From assembly GCA_036339585.1 (NCBI GenBank), contig JAYZAS010000004.1, forward strand, positions 1-51,946: a stretch of 51,946 bases of DNA. Reading direction: 5' to 3'. This stretch comes from Pseudomonadota bacterium (lineage in GTDB: Bacteria; Pseudomonadota; Alphaproteobacteria; UBA8366). Below are positions 30,391 through 39,462 of the stretch, piece after piece. How positions within the stretch are numbered: position 1 is the first letter of the stretch; every line of letters begins with the position of its first letter. Below the pieces are notes generated by a model, which was not told where the DNA came from, did no database searches, and saw only the letters and a list, made by a program, of their open reading frames with translations. The position numbers and the translations under genes were made by a program.

Positions 30391-31158
30391 CTATTCCTCA
30401 TTTCTGTCAATGGGCCGATTAGCCCAATCTCCCAAGATCGACTGCCAACAACTCAATGCTGCAATGGCAGCAGTCTCAGCCTTTAGTAGCCTGGGACCAA
30501 GCCCCACGGGAATTGCATAGGATAAACTGCGCAGCATTTCATGCTCGGCCGGGCTAAAGCCCCCGGCAGGCCCAACCGCTACTATCCAATCCATTCGGGT
30601 ATCTTTATCCCTTATATCTCTGAGAGCCGCATCGATTGGTTTGACTAAGCCTGACTCCGCAGCAAATAGCAGCTTGGTGTTCTTAGGCCAAACCTGCAAT
30701 CGGTCATTAAGCTTTTTAGGATGTTCGATTACTGGGACAGTTAAGCGGTCGCACTGCTCTGCCGCCTCAACAGCTATTGCTCTGATTCGGTCAAAGTTCG
30801 ATCGTGTTACATCAGTGTAATCCGTGATTGTCGGTAAAAAGATAGAGACACCAAGTTCTGTGGCCTTCTGTGATAACACTTCCATGGGACCTTTCTTGAT
30901 CGGTGCAAATAAAAGACCTGGTCCCGAAGGGACCGGCTGCGGACGCTGTAATTTTTCAACTTTTACAGAGATGTGACTAAGATCCATCGCGAGTGATCCA
31001 CGCCATTCACCGTCGCGCCCGTTGAAAAGAGATACCGCTGCCCCCCCCCGAAGACGGAGTACATTTTTTAGATAATGAATATGGGGTTTTTGAAGGCGGA
31101 TAATGGAGCCACTTGTAAGCGAATAATCAACGAACAAACGTGGCGGGGACCGTGTCAT
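30391..31158 (-). CDS. rsmE: 16S rRNA (uracil1498-N3)-methyltransferase
   Basis: About 255-aa SPOUT-class methyltransferase that modifies U1498 of 16S rRNA. An N-terminal PUA-like domain (HYLKNVLRLRGGAAVSLFNGRDGEW) is followed by the knotted domain with KKGPMEVLSQKATELGVS, AAEQCDRL, the SAM-binding VGPAGGFSPAEHEM and LGPRLLKAETAAIAAL. ATG at 31158 has AGGTGA upstream; GTG at 31167 is less likely. A run of nine G residues (about 31041-31049) codes for the Arg-Gly-Gly-Ala segment and could be slippage-prone. Confidence 0.95.
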   Translation of the reverse strand: MTRSPPRLFVDYSLTSGSIIRLQKPHIHYLKNVLRLRGGAAVSLFNGRDGEWRGSLAMDLSHISVKVEKLQRPQPVPSGPGLLFAPIKKGPMEVLSQKATELGVSIFLPTITDYTDVTRSNFDRIRAIAVEAAEQCDRLTVPVIEHPKKLNDRLQVWPKNTKLLFAAESGLVKPIDAALRDIRDKDTRMDWIVAVGPAGGFSPAEHEMLRSLSYAIPVGLGPRLLKAETAAIAALSCWQSILGDWANRPIDRNEE

Positions 31159-31361
31159 ATAACTCACCTTTTTTTGCCAGACCTATAACTAATTAGCCAC
31201 AATCTTCACTTGGACACTGTGAAACGTACAAAATCTTATCAGCGTTTAAATACAAAAACAGTCTTATAATCATTTTGAACTCAGCACACGTTGCCGCCAC
31301 TTCAAATTTTTTTACAGACTTTGTTGCCTTCCGGCAGCAACCATCGCAGATTAGAGGAGTT

Positions 31362-32282
31362 ATGAAACAGAATAGTGACATTGTGAAAGGTGACTGGATC
31401 GATCAAAAACTTCCAAGTTACGTTCAGCCTTATTTACGGTTAGCTCGCATTGATCGTCCCATTGGCATCTGGCTGCTAGCAATACCCTGCTGGTGGGGAA
31501 TGGGTTTGGCCTACAATTCAATAAATATCTTCCTGTTTTGGGACGCTACACTTCTAGCACTAATTTTTCTGATAGGCGCAACCCTGATGCGCTCTGCTGG
31601 CTGCATCTGGAATGATATTTTGGATCGACATATTGACTCCAAAGTGGCTCGCACTGCTTCGCGTCCTCTCGCAAGTGGTACCATCAGCGTGGCCCGAGCA
31701 ACCATTTTCATGTTTTTTATGTTATTAATTTCTGCATTTATCCTAATTGCTCTTAATGATTTTACAAGGATTCTCGCAATCTCATCGCTGACCCTTGTTG
31801 CCATCTATCCTATGATGAAGCGTGTAACCTTTTGGCCACAAGCTTTCCTAGGGATAACTTTCAACTGGGGGGTATTGGTTGGGTTTTCAGCAATAACTGG
31901 CACACTTGTGCCCGCAACCTTCACCCTATATGCCGCTGCATTTTTCTGGACATTAGGCTACGATACGATATATGCCCACCAAGACAAGGAAGACGATGCC
32001 CTTATCGGAGTAATGTCCACTGCACTAAAATTCGGGTCAACGAGTAAGGCTTGGATCAGTGGTTTCTATATTTCAGCAATGGGTTGCTTCATTTTAACCG
32101 GGCTCCTCGCCAACCTCAGCTCGCTATATTTTATGGTGCTTGCAGTTCCCGCAGTTTTGTTGATGATACAATTGTACAGTGTAGATCTCGACGACCCCAA
32201 GAGTTGCCTTTCGCACTTTCGGGCAAATACACAGATAGGCTGTTGGATATTGGCTGCTCTAGTTATCGGGCAACTCCTCTAA
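31362..32282 (+). CDS. ubiA: 4-Hydroxybenzoate polyprenyltransferase
   Basis: About 306-aa membrane prenyltransferase that joins the polyprenyl tail to 4-hydroxybenzoate in ubiquinone synthesis. Motifs: LARIDRPIGIWLLAIPCWWG (N-terminal helix), first Asp-rich site NDILDRHIDSKVARTASRPLASG region, and second site YDTIYAHQDKEDDALIG; about eight helices. The ATG at 31362 follows AGAGGAG; an upstream in-frame ATG at 31275 would add 29 residues without support. It is divergent from rsmE and ten bases ahead of the methyltransferase gene. Confidence 0.95.
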   Translation: MKQNSDIVKGDWIDQKLPSYVQPYLRLARIDRPIGIWLLAIPCWWGMGLAYNSINIFLFWDATLLALIFLIGATLMRSAGCIWNDILDRHIDSKVARTASRPLASGTISVARATIFMFFMLLISAFILIALNDFTRILAISSLTLVAIYPMMKRVTFWPQAFLGITFNWGVLVGFSAITGTLVPATFTLYAAAFFWTLGYDTIYAHQDKEDDALIGVMSTALKFGSTSKAWISGFYISAMGCFILTGLLANLSSLYFMVLAVPAVLLMIQLYSVDLDDPKSCLSHFRANTQIGCWILAALVIGQLL

Positions 32283-32291
32283 AAGGCGTTA

Positions 32292-32936
32292 GTGATGACA
32301 TCCCAAAAAGCCTTTGTCCGGGAAAATACTGCAACAGTAACTCCTTCGCTAGTTCCTGAAATTCAACTTAATCTCGCAAATGAAACATGCCCCATTTGGT
32401 TGCAAACACCCGAATATTTTTCAAAATTGGGAATATCCGAGCCATTCTGGGCTTTCGCTTGGGCAGGAGGACAAGCATTAGCAAGATACATTTTTGATAA
32501 TCCGGCAATCGTTTCCGGACAGACGGTTCTTGATTTTGGTTCAGGCAGCGGAATCGTTGCTATCGCGGCAGCAAAAGCTGGTGCTGCGCATGTGATTGCG
32601 AGTGATATCGATGAATATGCAGAAGCAGCAATAGAAATCAACGCTAAGAATAATAAGGTGGATATAGAAATAACACGGGAAAATTTAATCGGGATTGACA
32701 AGAACTGGGCGACAGTGTTCGCAGCAGATGTATACTACGATTACAATATGTCTCTCACAATAACTACATGGCTTAAATCACTTGTAGGTAGCGGGTCAAA
32801 GGTTTTTGTTGGCGATCCTCAGCGTATCTACCTACCAAAGAATGGCTTAAAGAGAGTTATAAAATATCGCAAGAAAACCGAATCCCGACTGGAAGATACT
32901 GATTTACGAAATGCGCAAGTTTGGCGAGTTTTATGA
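32292..32936 (+). CDS. Class I SAM methyltransferase, ETF-beta lysine methyltransferase-like
   Basis: 214 aa. SAM-binding motif I is VLDFGSGSGIVAIAAAKAGA (about residues 79-98), with acidic SDIDEYAEAA after it. The pattern PFWAFAWAGGQALARYI ahead of it and ADVYYDYNMS plus VFVGDPQRIYLPKNGL after it match the family that methylates the beta subunit of electron transfer flavoprotein (human ETFBKMT relatives). It begins nine bases after ubiA and is probably co-transcribed with it. The substrate is inferred from family likeness. Confidence 0.82.
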   Translation: MMTSQKAFVRENTATVTPSLVPEIQLNLANETCPIWLQTPEYFSKLGISEPFWAFAWAGGQALARYIFDNPAIVSGQTVLDFGSGSGIVAIAAAKAGAAHVIASDIDEYAEAAIEINAKNNKVDIEITRENLIGIDKNWATVFAADVYYDYNMSLTITTWLKSLVGSGSKVFVGDPQRIYLPKNGLKRVIKYRKKTESRLEDTDLRNAQVWRVL

Positions 32937-32964
32937 CTAAGGCCTCCAGGTTTTTTTTAAAAAA

Positions 32965-33720
32965 CTAGCACTCTCGAGACCCGCAAAGATCCTTTTCAAT
33001 TATATTGACGGGGTAATCGAAAGGCTGAGCCTTTGCTGCTAAAATGGAAATAATAGTATTACGATAGTGGTCATCATTCACCAAACGTAAAATGAAGTTG
33101 TCAGGATTCTCGGAGGCCCCAAGACGTTCTCTTAACATTTCTATGATTTCAACGGATTTGGCGCTCGTGTAGGGCCTGTTGACAGCTGCTATATCGTGTA
33201 CCCCAATAGCCTGATTACTTATGTTCAAACTACCATGCTTACCAACGTATAGATAAGCCGATTCAATTGGATCGCTGTGTTCGAGTGAAAGCTGCACATG
33301 CTCTATTTCGCCGAAATGATAATTACCTTCGGTGTGATGCATGATATCTAATTGCTCATCACTCAACCACGTTATCGCTATCTTAGCTTGCACGCCGGGT
33401 GCACGCTGAAGCATTGCTGGCACAGCACCGTATGCGCTGATATGGGCAGCATACACAACGTCGAAATCGGCAATTCTTCCGTATTGCACTGCTATTGGCC
33501 CCGCATCGAATTCTTTAAATTTGCGCGATAGTTGTTGGGGAGAGCGATTTGACCCGACCGCCAAGACCGGCCAGCAATGTTGCACCAAATTTGGATCAAA
33601 TGGTCTAACATTATCCATTTCAGCTCTCGTATCCCATGTATAAGAGCGTTTTGGGGCCCAATAGGGGTAATCTCGTGCTCGTTTCAAAATGCTGCTCAAT
33701 TCGGTCACATCATTTGCCAT
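32965..33720 (-). CDS. Conserved protein of unknown function, GSN motif
   Basis: 251 aa, soluble, no signal peptide. Not confidently recognised. Near residue 55 it has VLAVGSNRSPQQL, and IAWLSDEQLDIMHHTEGN-like spacing downstream; this is reminiscent of the gamma-glutamylcyclotransferase (GGCT/AIG2) fold, where a Gly-Ser-Asn loop binds the substrate, but the likeness is partial. The ATG at 33720 is chosen because TTGGAG lies eight bases upstream; 33762 would add 14 hydrophobic residues. It is transcribed toward the methyltransferase gene and away from ubiD. Confidence 0.72.
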   Translation of the reverse strand: MANDVTELSSILKRARDYPYWAPKRSYTWDTRAEMDNVRPFDPNLVQHCWPVLAVGSNRSPQQLSRKFKEFDAGPIAVQYGRIADFDVVYAAHISAYGAVPAMLQRAPGVQAKIAITWLSDEQLDIMHHTEGNYHFGEIEHVQLSLEHSDPIESAYLYVGKHGSLNISNQAIGVHDIAAVNRPYTSAKSVEIIEMLRERLGASENPDNFILRLVNDDHYRNTIISILAAKAQPFDYPVNIIEKDLCGSREC

Positions 33721-33800
33721 GAAGTGGTCTCCAATAAGTGGCATAATATTGCTAAAAAACAAATTTCGCTTCTAGGTTATTTTTGCACTAGTTTATTACC

Positions 33801-35315
33801 ATGACTTACAATTCCCTTAGAGATTTTATTATTGACTTAGAACAACGCGGGCTACTAAAGCGAGTTAAAACGCCGGTTTCAACCGAATTAGAGATGACCG
33901 AAATACAAACTCGTTTATTAGCAGAGAAAGGTCCAGCAGTACTCTTCGAAAATCCACTCGGGGGTGATGGAAAAGAATTTCATGTGCCAGTGTTGGTAAA
34001 TCTTTTTGGCACGGTGGAACGAGTGGCGCTTGGGATGGGGAGATCGCCCGAAGAGTTGCGAGAAGTGGGTAAGATGCTGGCCTTTCTTCGACAGCCAGAA
34101 CCACCAGTGGGGATAGGCGACGCTTTGCAAAAACTTCCACTCCTCAAATCAATAATTGCTATGAGACCAAAAAAAGTTAAGGTGGCGCCGTGTCAAGAAG
34201 TACTGTTTGAGAGAGAAGAAATCGATCTAACACGATATCCTATCCAGACTTGCTGGCCCGATGAACCAGCGCCCCTTATAACCTTTCCGTTGGTTGTTAC
34301 TCAAGGCCCTGATCCAATTGGAAATAAGTCAGACAGCTACAATCTCGGCATTTATCGCATGCAGGTAAAAAGCCGTAGAACTACTCTCATGAGATGGCTT
34401 GCTCATCGCGGCGGTGCGCAACAGGCCGCGCGCTGGACTGAGCAAAAAAGCGATCCCATACCAGTCGCAGCGGTGATCGGAGCCGACCCAGCAACATTAC
34501 TAGCAGCAGTTACACCGGTGCCAGATACTATATCAGAATATCAATTTGCAGGCCTCCTAAAAGGGAAAAGTATCAGCTTAGTAGACTGCAAAACAGTCCC
34601 ACTTAAAGTTCCCGCCGAAGCAGAGATTGTACTGGAGGGCCATGTGGATCTCAGCAATACAATGCCGGAAGGTCCGTATGGGGATCATACAGGTTATTAC
34701 AATGCACAAGAGCCATTCCCAGTTTTCACTGTATCGGCAATAACACAGCGAGCTAATCCAATTTATCACTCCACTTTTACAGGGCGACCGCCAGACGAAC
34801 CAAGCATACTCGGCGAAGCTTTGAATGAAGTTTTTATACCCTTATTTCAGCAACAATTTCCTGAGATAGTTGATTTTTGGCTGCCCCCAGAGGCCTGCTC
34901 TTATCGTCTAGCTGTTGTCGCAATTAAGAAAGCCTATCCCGGCCATGCGAAACGTGTAATGATGGCAGTCTGGTCTTACCTACGCCAATTTACATACACG
35001 AAGTGGGTGGTGGTGGTTGATGATACGATAGACACCAGAAATTGGAATGATGTTATATGGGCTATCTCGACACGAATGGACCCAGCTCGTGACATAACGG
35101 TTCTAGAGGATACACCGATAGATTATCTAGATTTTGCGAGTCCCGTTCCGGGCTTAGGCTCAAAGATTGGCTTGGATGCGACCGACAAGTGGCCACCAGA
35201 GACTAAACGTGACTGGGGCAGCACTATTCGAATGAGTGACACTGTCATCGAAAAAATTGATCAGATGTGGGATGAATTTGGCTTGCCTGGCAAGGGACGG
35301 GCCATATGGAAATGA
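33801..35315 (+). CDS. ubiD: UbiD-family (prenylated-FMN) decarboxylase, 3-polyprenyl-4-hydroxybenzoate carboxy-lyase
   Basis: 504-aa decarboxylase of the ubiquinone pathway acting after UbiA; it needs prenyl-FMN made by UbiX, not seen here. Family hallmarks: [18 protein letters not shown] at the start, [11 protein letters not shown] around residues 175-185 for cofactor and metal binding, [26 protein letters not shown] with the catalytic acid region (about 275-300), and the C-terminal [15 protein letters not shown]. Length is typical. Position near ubiA supports the ubiquinone role. It overlaps the next small gene by ten bases. Confidence 0.95.
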   Translation: MTYNSLRDFIIDLEQRGLLKRVKTPVSTELEMTEIQTRLLAEKGPAVLFENPLGGDGKEFHVPVLVNLFGTVERVALGMGRSPEELREVGKMLAFLRQPEPPVGIGDALQKLPLLKSIIAMRPKKVKVAPCQEVLFEREEIDLTRYPIQTCWPDEPAPLITFPLVVTQGPDPIGNKSDSYNLGIYRMQVKSRRTTLMRWLAHRGGAQQAARWTEQKSDPIPVAAVIGADPATLLAAVTPVPDTISEYQFAGLLKGKSISLVDCKTVPLKVPAEAEIVLEGHVDLSNTMPEGPYGDHTGYYNAQEPFPVFTVSAITQRANPIYHSTFTGRPPDEPSILGEALNEVFIPLFQQQFPEIVDFWLPPEACSYRLAVVAIKKAYPGHAKRVMMAVWSYLRQFTYTKWVVVVDDTIDTRNWNDVIWAISTRMDPARDITVLEDTPIDYLDFASPVPGLGSKIGLDATDKWPPETKRDWGSTIRMSDTVIEKIDQMWDEFGLPGKGRAIWK

Positions 35316-35608
35316 ACATGAATTCAACTGAGTTGCTTATTCCTGCTCTTTTTGGAGTTTTTGCTTTCTGGTTTGTATTTCACATTCGACGTCGCATGCG
35401 TTCAGCTGACAAGACTTTTGCCTCTACTCATAAAAAAATTACACGCCGACTGGCCGGCGGCGATGAAACGTTACAAACACAAGAGAAGGAGTCCAAAGTA
35501 ATAACTACTGACGATTGGACCAGAGGCCGGCGTCAGGTGATCTTGTGTAGCGGTATTTTAATCTTAGTTGCAACATTTAGTGTTGTGTCATGCATTCGTA
35601 CTGGTTAA
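35306..35608 (+). CDS. Small two-helix membrane protein, unknown
   Basis: 100 aa. One hydrophobic helix near the N-terminus (about 10-25, [18 protein letters not shown]), a basic/polar middle with [11 protein letters not shown] and TRRLAGG, and a second helix near the C-terminus (about 77-95, [20 protein letters not shown]), so both ends may face the same side. No family recognised. It overlaps the end of ubiD by ten bases (an alternative ATG at 35312 gives a four-base overlap) and ends 13 bases before tldE, so translation is probably coupled in a ubiD-small protein-tldE unit. Confidence 0.75.
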   Translation: MEMNMNSTELLIPALFGVFAFWFVFHIRRRMRSADKTFASTHKKITRRLAGGDETLQTQEKESKVITTDDWTRGRRQVILCSGILILVATFSVVSCIRTG

Positions 35609-35621
35609 TGGGAGAATATTT

Positions 35622-36962
35622 GTGTGCGAGGAAACTTTCAACAAGTTGCAGTGTTTACTAAAAAAAGCCACTGGATTAGGCGCCGATGCTGCCGAGGTGG
35701 TTTATGTGCACCAAGAATCTTTAAGCCATTCTCAACGATTTGGGAAAACTGAAAACATAGAACGTGCAGAAAATGCAGATATAGGACTTCGTGTTTTTAA
35801 GGGCAAAAAACAGTCCGTGGTCTCCTCTTCAGATCAAACACCCAGCGCACTTAATAATTTAGCCGAGCGAGCAGTAGCCATGGCCAAAGCTGTTCCTCAG
35901 GATGAATACTGCGGCCTTGCTGACCCCGACCAGTTACAAAAAAAAGAGCCTCCAGAGCTAGAAATGTTTGATGAGTCAAAACCTGACACAAACACCCTTA
36001 TTGAGTGGGCTCGATCTGCTGAAGGTGCTGCATTAGAAGTGAACGGAATTACTAATTCTGAGGGTGCAGAAGCTGGATGGATGCAGAGTGAAGTTTTGTT
36101 AGCAGCGACCAATGGCTTCGTAGGTAGCTACCGAAGCTCGTCCTTTAGCATAAGCGCATGCGTGCTCGGAGGGGAAGGGACTGCGATGGAGCGGGATTAC
36201 GATTATACATCTGCTGTATTTAGGTCCGATTTAGATGACCCTGAGGCAGTAGGTCGTCGAGCTGGTGAAAGAACCGTGCGGCGGCTCAACCCCAGTAAAC
36301 CGCAAAGTGCTAAAGTACCAGTGGTATATGAACCTAGGATCGCAAATTCCATTATTAGGCATCTGGCCGGTGCTATTAATGGAAGTGCAATTGCTAGGGG
36401 GACAAGTTTTTTAAAAAATGAATTAGGAGAAAAAATCCTCCCTGACAATATTTCCATTATTGACGATCCACACCGCAAACGTGGTCTCGCATCCAAGCCC
36501 TTTGATGCTGAGGGCTTAGAAAACCACCTAATTGAACTTGTAAAAGACGGGATTCTAACTGAATGGGTTCTTGATCTAAGATCAGCGCGGCAACTTGGCG
36601 TCCACAGCAACGGTCGTGCATCCCGCGGTACGTCCTCCCCTCCTAGCCCAGCAACAACGAATCTACACATGACACCAGGAACTAAAACACCAGAAGACTT
36701 AATTAAAGAAATTAAGCAGGGCTTTTACATTACCGACATGATGGGTTTTGGCATCAATGGGGTTACAGGCGATTATAGTCGCGGAGCTTCAGGCTTCTGG
36801 ATTGAAAACGGTCAAATCACATACCCAGTGAGCGAAATGACAGTGGCGAGTAATTTAAAAGATATGTTTTTAAACTTAACACCCGCAAACGATCTCGAAT
36901 TTCGTTATAGCACGAATTGCCCCACACTCCGTGTAGATGGGATGACAGTCGCTGGCAGTTAG
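35622..36962 (+). CDS. pmbA: TldE/PmbA subunit of the TldD/TldE protease
   Basis: About 446 aa; the non-catalytic partner that forms the closed chamber with TldD. It has the same overall repeat as TldD but lacks the HExxxH zinc motif, as expected for TldE. Typical segments: GADAAEVVYVHQESLSHSQRF at the N-terminus, IGLRVFKGKKQSVVSSSD, LAGAINGSAIARGTSFLKNELGEKI and GFGINGVTGDYSRGASGFWIENG. The GTG at 35622 is favoured by GGGAG seven bases upstream; an ATG at 35568 would overlap the preceding gene. Its stop overlaps the stop of the convergent transketolase-family gene by three bases. Confidence 0.93.
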   Translation: MCEETFNKLQCLLKKATGLGADAAEVVYVHQESLSHSQRFGKTENIERAENADIGLRVFKGKKQSVVSSSDQTPSALNNLAERAVAMAKAVPQDEYCGLADPDQLQKKEPPELEMFDESKPDTNTLIEWARSAEGAALEVNGITNSEGAEAGWMQSEVLLAATNGFVGSYRSSSFSISACVLGGEGTAMERDYDYTSAVFRSDLDDPEAVGRRAGERTVRRLNPSKPQSAKVPVVYEPRIANSIIRHLAGAINGSAIARGTSFLKNELGEKILPDNISIIDDPHRKRGLASKPFDAEGLENHLIELVKDGILTEWVLDLRSARQLGVHSNGRASRGTSSPPSPATTNLHMTPGTKTPEDLIKEIKQGFYITDMMGFGINGVTGDYSRGASGFWIENGQITYPVSEMTVASNLKDMFLNLTPANDLEFRYSTNCPTLRVDGMTVAGS

Positions 36963-39331
36963 TTTAATCGACGTAAGAAAATAGTTGCGGCAGCTTCCAA
37001 TATTGAGTCCCGGTCTATCATGTGTTCTCGGTACAGTTGACTGATGGTTCCCGATTGGCCGTATTTTTCCACACCCAGTGCAGTGCATCGATATGACCCC
37101 ACGGAACCAAGCCATGAAAGTGTTGCCGGATGACCATCCAGAACGGTCAAAATATCAGCATCACCAGCACAGGGTCTTAAAATTCTCTCAATGTGCGAAA
37201 TTTCATTTTTACTTCGTTTTGCTTTAATCCAGTTTTGATGAAGAAGATCAGGCGAGGTTACAGCAAGCAGTCCCGCGCCTGGAGCGTCTTCAATAACCGC
37301 TGAATGAGCAGAAATCGCTTCAGGAGCAAGTGCCCCACAAAATGCAATTACTAAGTCAGCACCTGGAGATGGTGCCTTGACCCAATAGGCCCCAGCCGTT
37401 ACTCCATCTATCAGTTCTTGGGTTACCTTCCTGTCCGGTTGTTGCACTGGACGGGTCGAAAGCCGCAAATATACTGAGCCCCCACCTTCACTTACTGGTG
37501 CTTGCATATGCCTAAAACCCCAAGCCATTATGATGCCCAACTCATCCACAAAAGCTGGTTCAAAATAGGAAAGGCGATCAAGGCCCATACCAATCAAAGG
37601 AGTGTTGATAGATTGATGTGCTCCACCCTCAGGCGCCAAGGTGACTCCTGACGGAGTGGACACCACCATGAAACGAGCGTCCTGATAACAAGCGTAAAGC
37701 AACGAATCGAGTCCACGGTTGATAAAAGGGTCATAAAGAGTTCCCACAGGCAATACCCTCGCGCCAAAAAGCGGTTCCGAAAGCCCCATTGCGGCAAGCA
37801 TCAGAAATAAATTATTTTCTGCGATCCCAAGTTCGATATGTTGGCCTGAGTGAGATTTTGACCATTTCTGGAGTGATGCTACATCTTGTTCCTTGAATAC
37901 ATCTTTCTTGCCTTGCCGGTCAAAAAGTCCGCGCTGATTTACCCACCCACCGAGATTCGTTGAAACTGTCACGTCAGGTGACGTTGTGACGATGGCATCA
38001 GCCAGTTCGCTTTCAGTGCGCCCAAGCTGGTTCATTAGTTGGCCGAATCCCTGCTGAGTTGAACTTTGTGTGTTCGTGCGAATGTCGAAGTATTTTGGCA
38101 CCTCCACCCTAGCTGCAACATGCCGACGATTCGAATCATCATTGAAAGACGCGGAAGCGAGAAATTGCTCGAGTCTTTCACCCCTTAGGTTCAAGCCAGA
38201 ATCAAATGACCATTCTTCACCATCTTTGATACCCATTTCGTTTCTAAAAACGGCCATTTGCTCTGCGTTCATGAGGCCAGCATGATTATCTTTGTGCCCA
38301 GCAAAAGGCATACGATGACCCTTAATCGTGTAAGCTACAAAGCAAGTTGGATGCTCTGGGGATGCCTTATTAAAGGCCTCAAGCACGGACTCCATATCGT
38401 GGCCCGCTAAATTTGTCATCAAACTATGGAGAGCGTCATCATCGTGATTATCAAGTAACTCTTCCAAACCCGACGTGCCACGAAGTCCCTTTTTGAGATG
38501 TTTGCGCCATGAAGCGCCGGCCTTGTAGGTAAGTGCGGAATAAAGGTCATTCGGACAATCATCAATCCACTGCAGTAATGCTTCGCCGGCGGGACCTTTT
38601 CGGGCCTGCTCCAATTTTTTCCCATATTTTAGTGTTACTACGTCCCAATCCACCGTTTCGAAAAATCTCTGAATTTTCTGAAACAAGAGATCATTAACAA
38701 CTCCATCGAGGCTCTGGCGATTATAATCTATTATCCACCAGAGATTTCGAACCTTGTGCTTCCAACCCTCAAGTAAAGCTTCAAATACATTGCCCTCATC
38801 GAGCTCCGCATCGCCCATCAGAGCAACAAATCGTCCCGGCTCAATATCATCGCCCATGCGCTTTTGATACTTAACGTAATCCTGAACCAAGGCAGCGCAG
38901 AGAGTAAACCCAACCCCGAGCCCTACTGATCCAGTTGAAATATCAACATCATCAGTGTCTTTAGTGCGGGAGGGATATGCCTGAGCCCCACCCATCGCGC
39001 GAAAACCCTGCAGATTAGAGACACTTTGTCTCCCGAAAAGATACATCAAGGCATGAAAGACAGGACTCGCGTGCGGTTTTATTGCGATTCTATCAGCCGG
39101 CCTCAAAATTTCCATAAAGAGTGCTGTAAGAAGAGTTACCGCTGAAGCGCAGGAAGATTGATGCCCCCCTACTTTTAAGCCATCGCGTCCTGGCCGAATA
39201 TGATTTGCGTTGTGTATCATCCACGACGATAGCCAAAGCACCTTTTTTTCAATTTCACAAAGATCCGATAACCGCTCCTGTAAAAGAACCTTGGCTGTAC
39301 CATTTTTTGAGAACTGGTGTTGTTCTGCCAT
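36959..39331 (-). CDS. Transketolase-family protein resembling homodimeric 2-oxoacid dehydrogenase E1 (AceE-like)
   Basis: 790-aa thiamine-diphosphate enzyme. The order of domains is that of AceE: N-terminal TPP-binding domain with GD at residues 163-164 (LMGDAELDEGN) and N194 (IDYNRQSLDG), a pyrimidine-binding domain with the AEQ-equivalent LGIAENNLFLML, and a C-terminal domain. GGHQSSCASA and IKPHASPVFHAL resemble E1. It is about 100 residues shorter than AceE and no E2 or E3 gene is adjacent, so the substrate is unknown (pyruvate, 2-oxobutyrate or a branched 2-oxoacid are possible). It is divergent from an Lrp/AsnC gene. Confidence 0.85.
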   Translation of the reverse strand: MAEQHQFSKNGTAKVLLQERLSDLCEIEKKVLWLSSWMIHNANHIRPGRDGLKVGGHQSSCASAVTLLTALFMEILRPADRIAIKPHASPVFHALMYLFGRQSVSNLQGFRAMGGAQAYPSRTKDTDDVDISTGSVGLGVGFTLCAALVQDYVKYQKRMGDDIEPGRFVALMGDAELDEGNVFEALLEGWKHKVRNLWWIIDYNRQSLDGVVNDLLFQKIQRFFETVDWDVVTLKYGKKLEQARKGPAGEALLQWIDDCPNDLYSALTYKAGASWRKHLKKGLRGTSGLEELLDNHDDDALHSLMTNLAGHDMESVLEAFNKASPEHPTCFVAYTIKGHRMPFAGHKDNHAGLMNAEQMAVFRNEMGIKDGEEWSFDSGLNLRGERLEQFLASASFNDDSNRRHVAARVEVPKYFDIRTNTQSSTQQGFGQLMNQLGRTESELADAIVTTSPDVTVSTNLGGWVNQRGLFDRQGKKDVFKEQDVASLQKWSKSHSGQHIELGIAENNLFLMLAAMGLSEPLFGARVLPVGTLYDPFINRGLDSLLYACYQDARFMVVSTPSGVTLAPEGGAHQSINTPLIGMGLDRLSYFEPAFVDELGIIMAWGFRHMQAPVSEGGGSVYLRLSTRPVQQPDRKVTQELIDGVTAGAYWVKAPSPGADLVIAFCGALAPEAISAHSAVIEDAPGAGLLAVTSPDLLHQNWIKAKRSKNEISHIERILRPCAGDADILTVLDGHPATLSWLGSVGSYRCTALGVEKYGQSGTISQLYREHMIDRDSILEAAATIFLRRLN

Positions 39332-39384
39332 GAGATTTTTCCAAAAGTGAAATATTAGTGGTTAATAATACTCCCAACTTAAGA

Positions 39385-39406
39385 GGAATTTCATTGCTTT
39401 AATTCC
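39385..39406. promoter_or_regulatory. Inverted repeat, candidate Lrp-type operator
   Basis: GGAATT (39385-39390) and AATTCC (39401-39406) form a perfect inverted repeat with a ten-base AT-rich spacer. It sits midway in the 131-base gap between the AceE-like gene and its divergent Lrp/AsnC gene, the expected place for autoregulation and control of the enzyme. No binding data; a six-base arm in AT-rich DNA could arise by chance. Confidence 0.35.
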
Positions 39407-39462
39407 AATAATATGTTCATCCTTAGCAATGTTTAACCTATTTAGCTCCATAAAATACCGTT

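Noticed and set aside
32951-32964. T8A6 run after the methyltransferase gene as a terminator
   Set aside because: It can self-pair only through A-T and has no G-C stem, so it is not a convincing intrinsic terminator.
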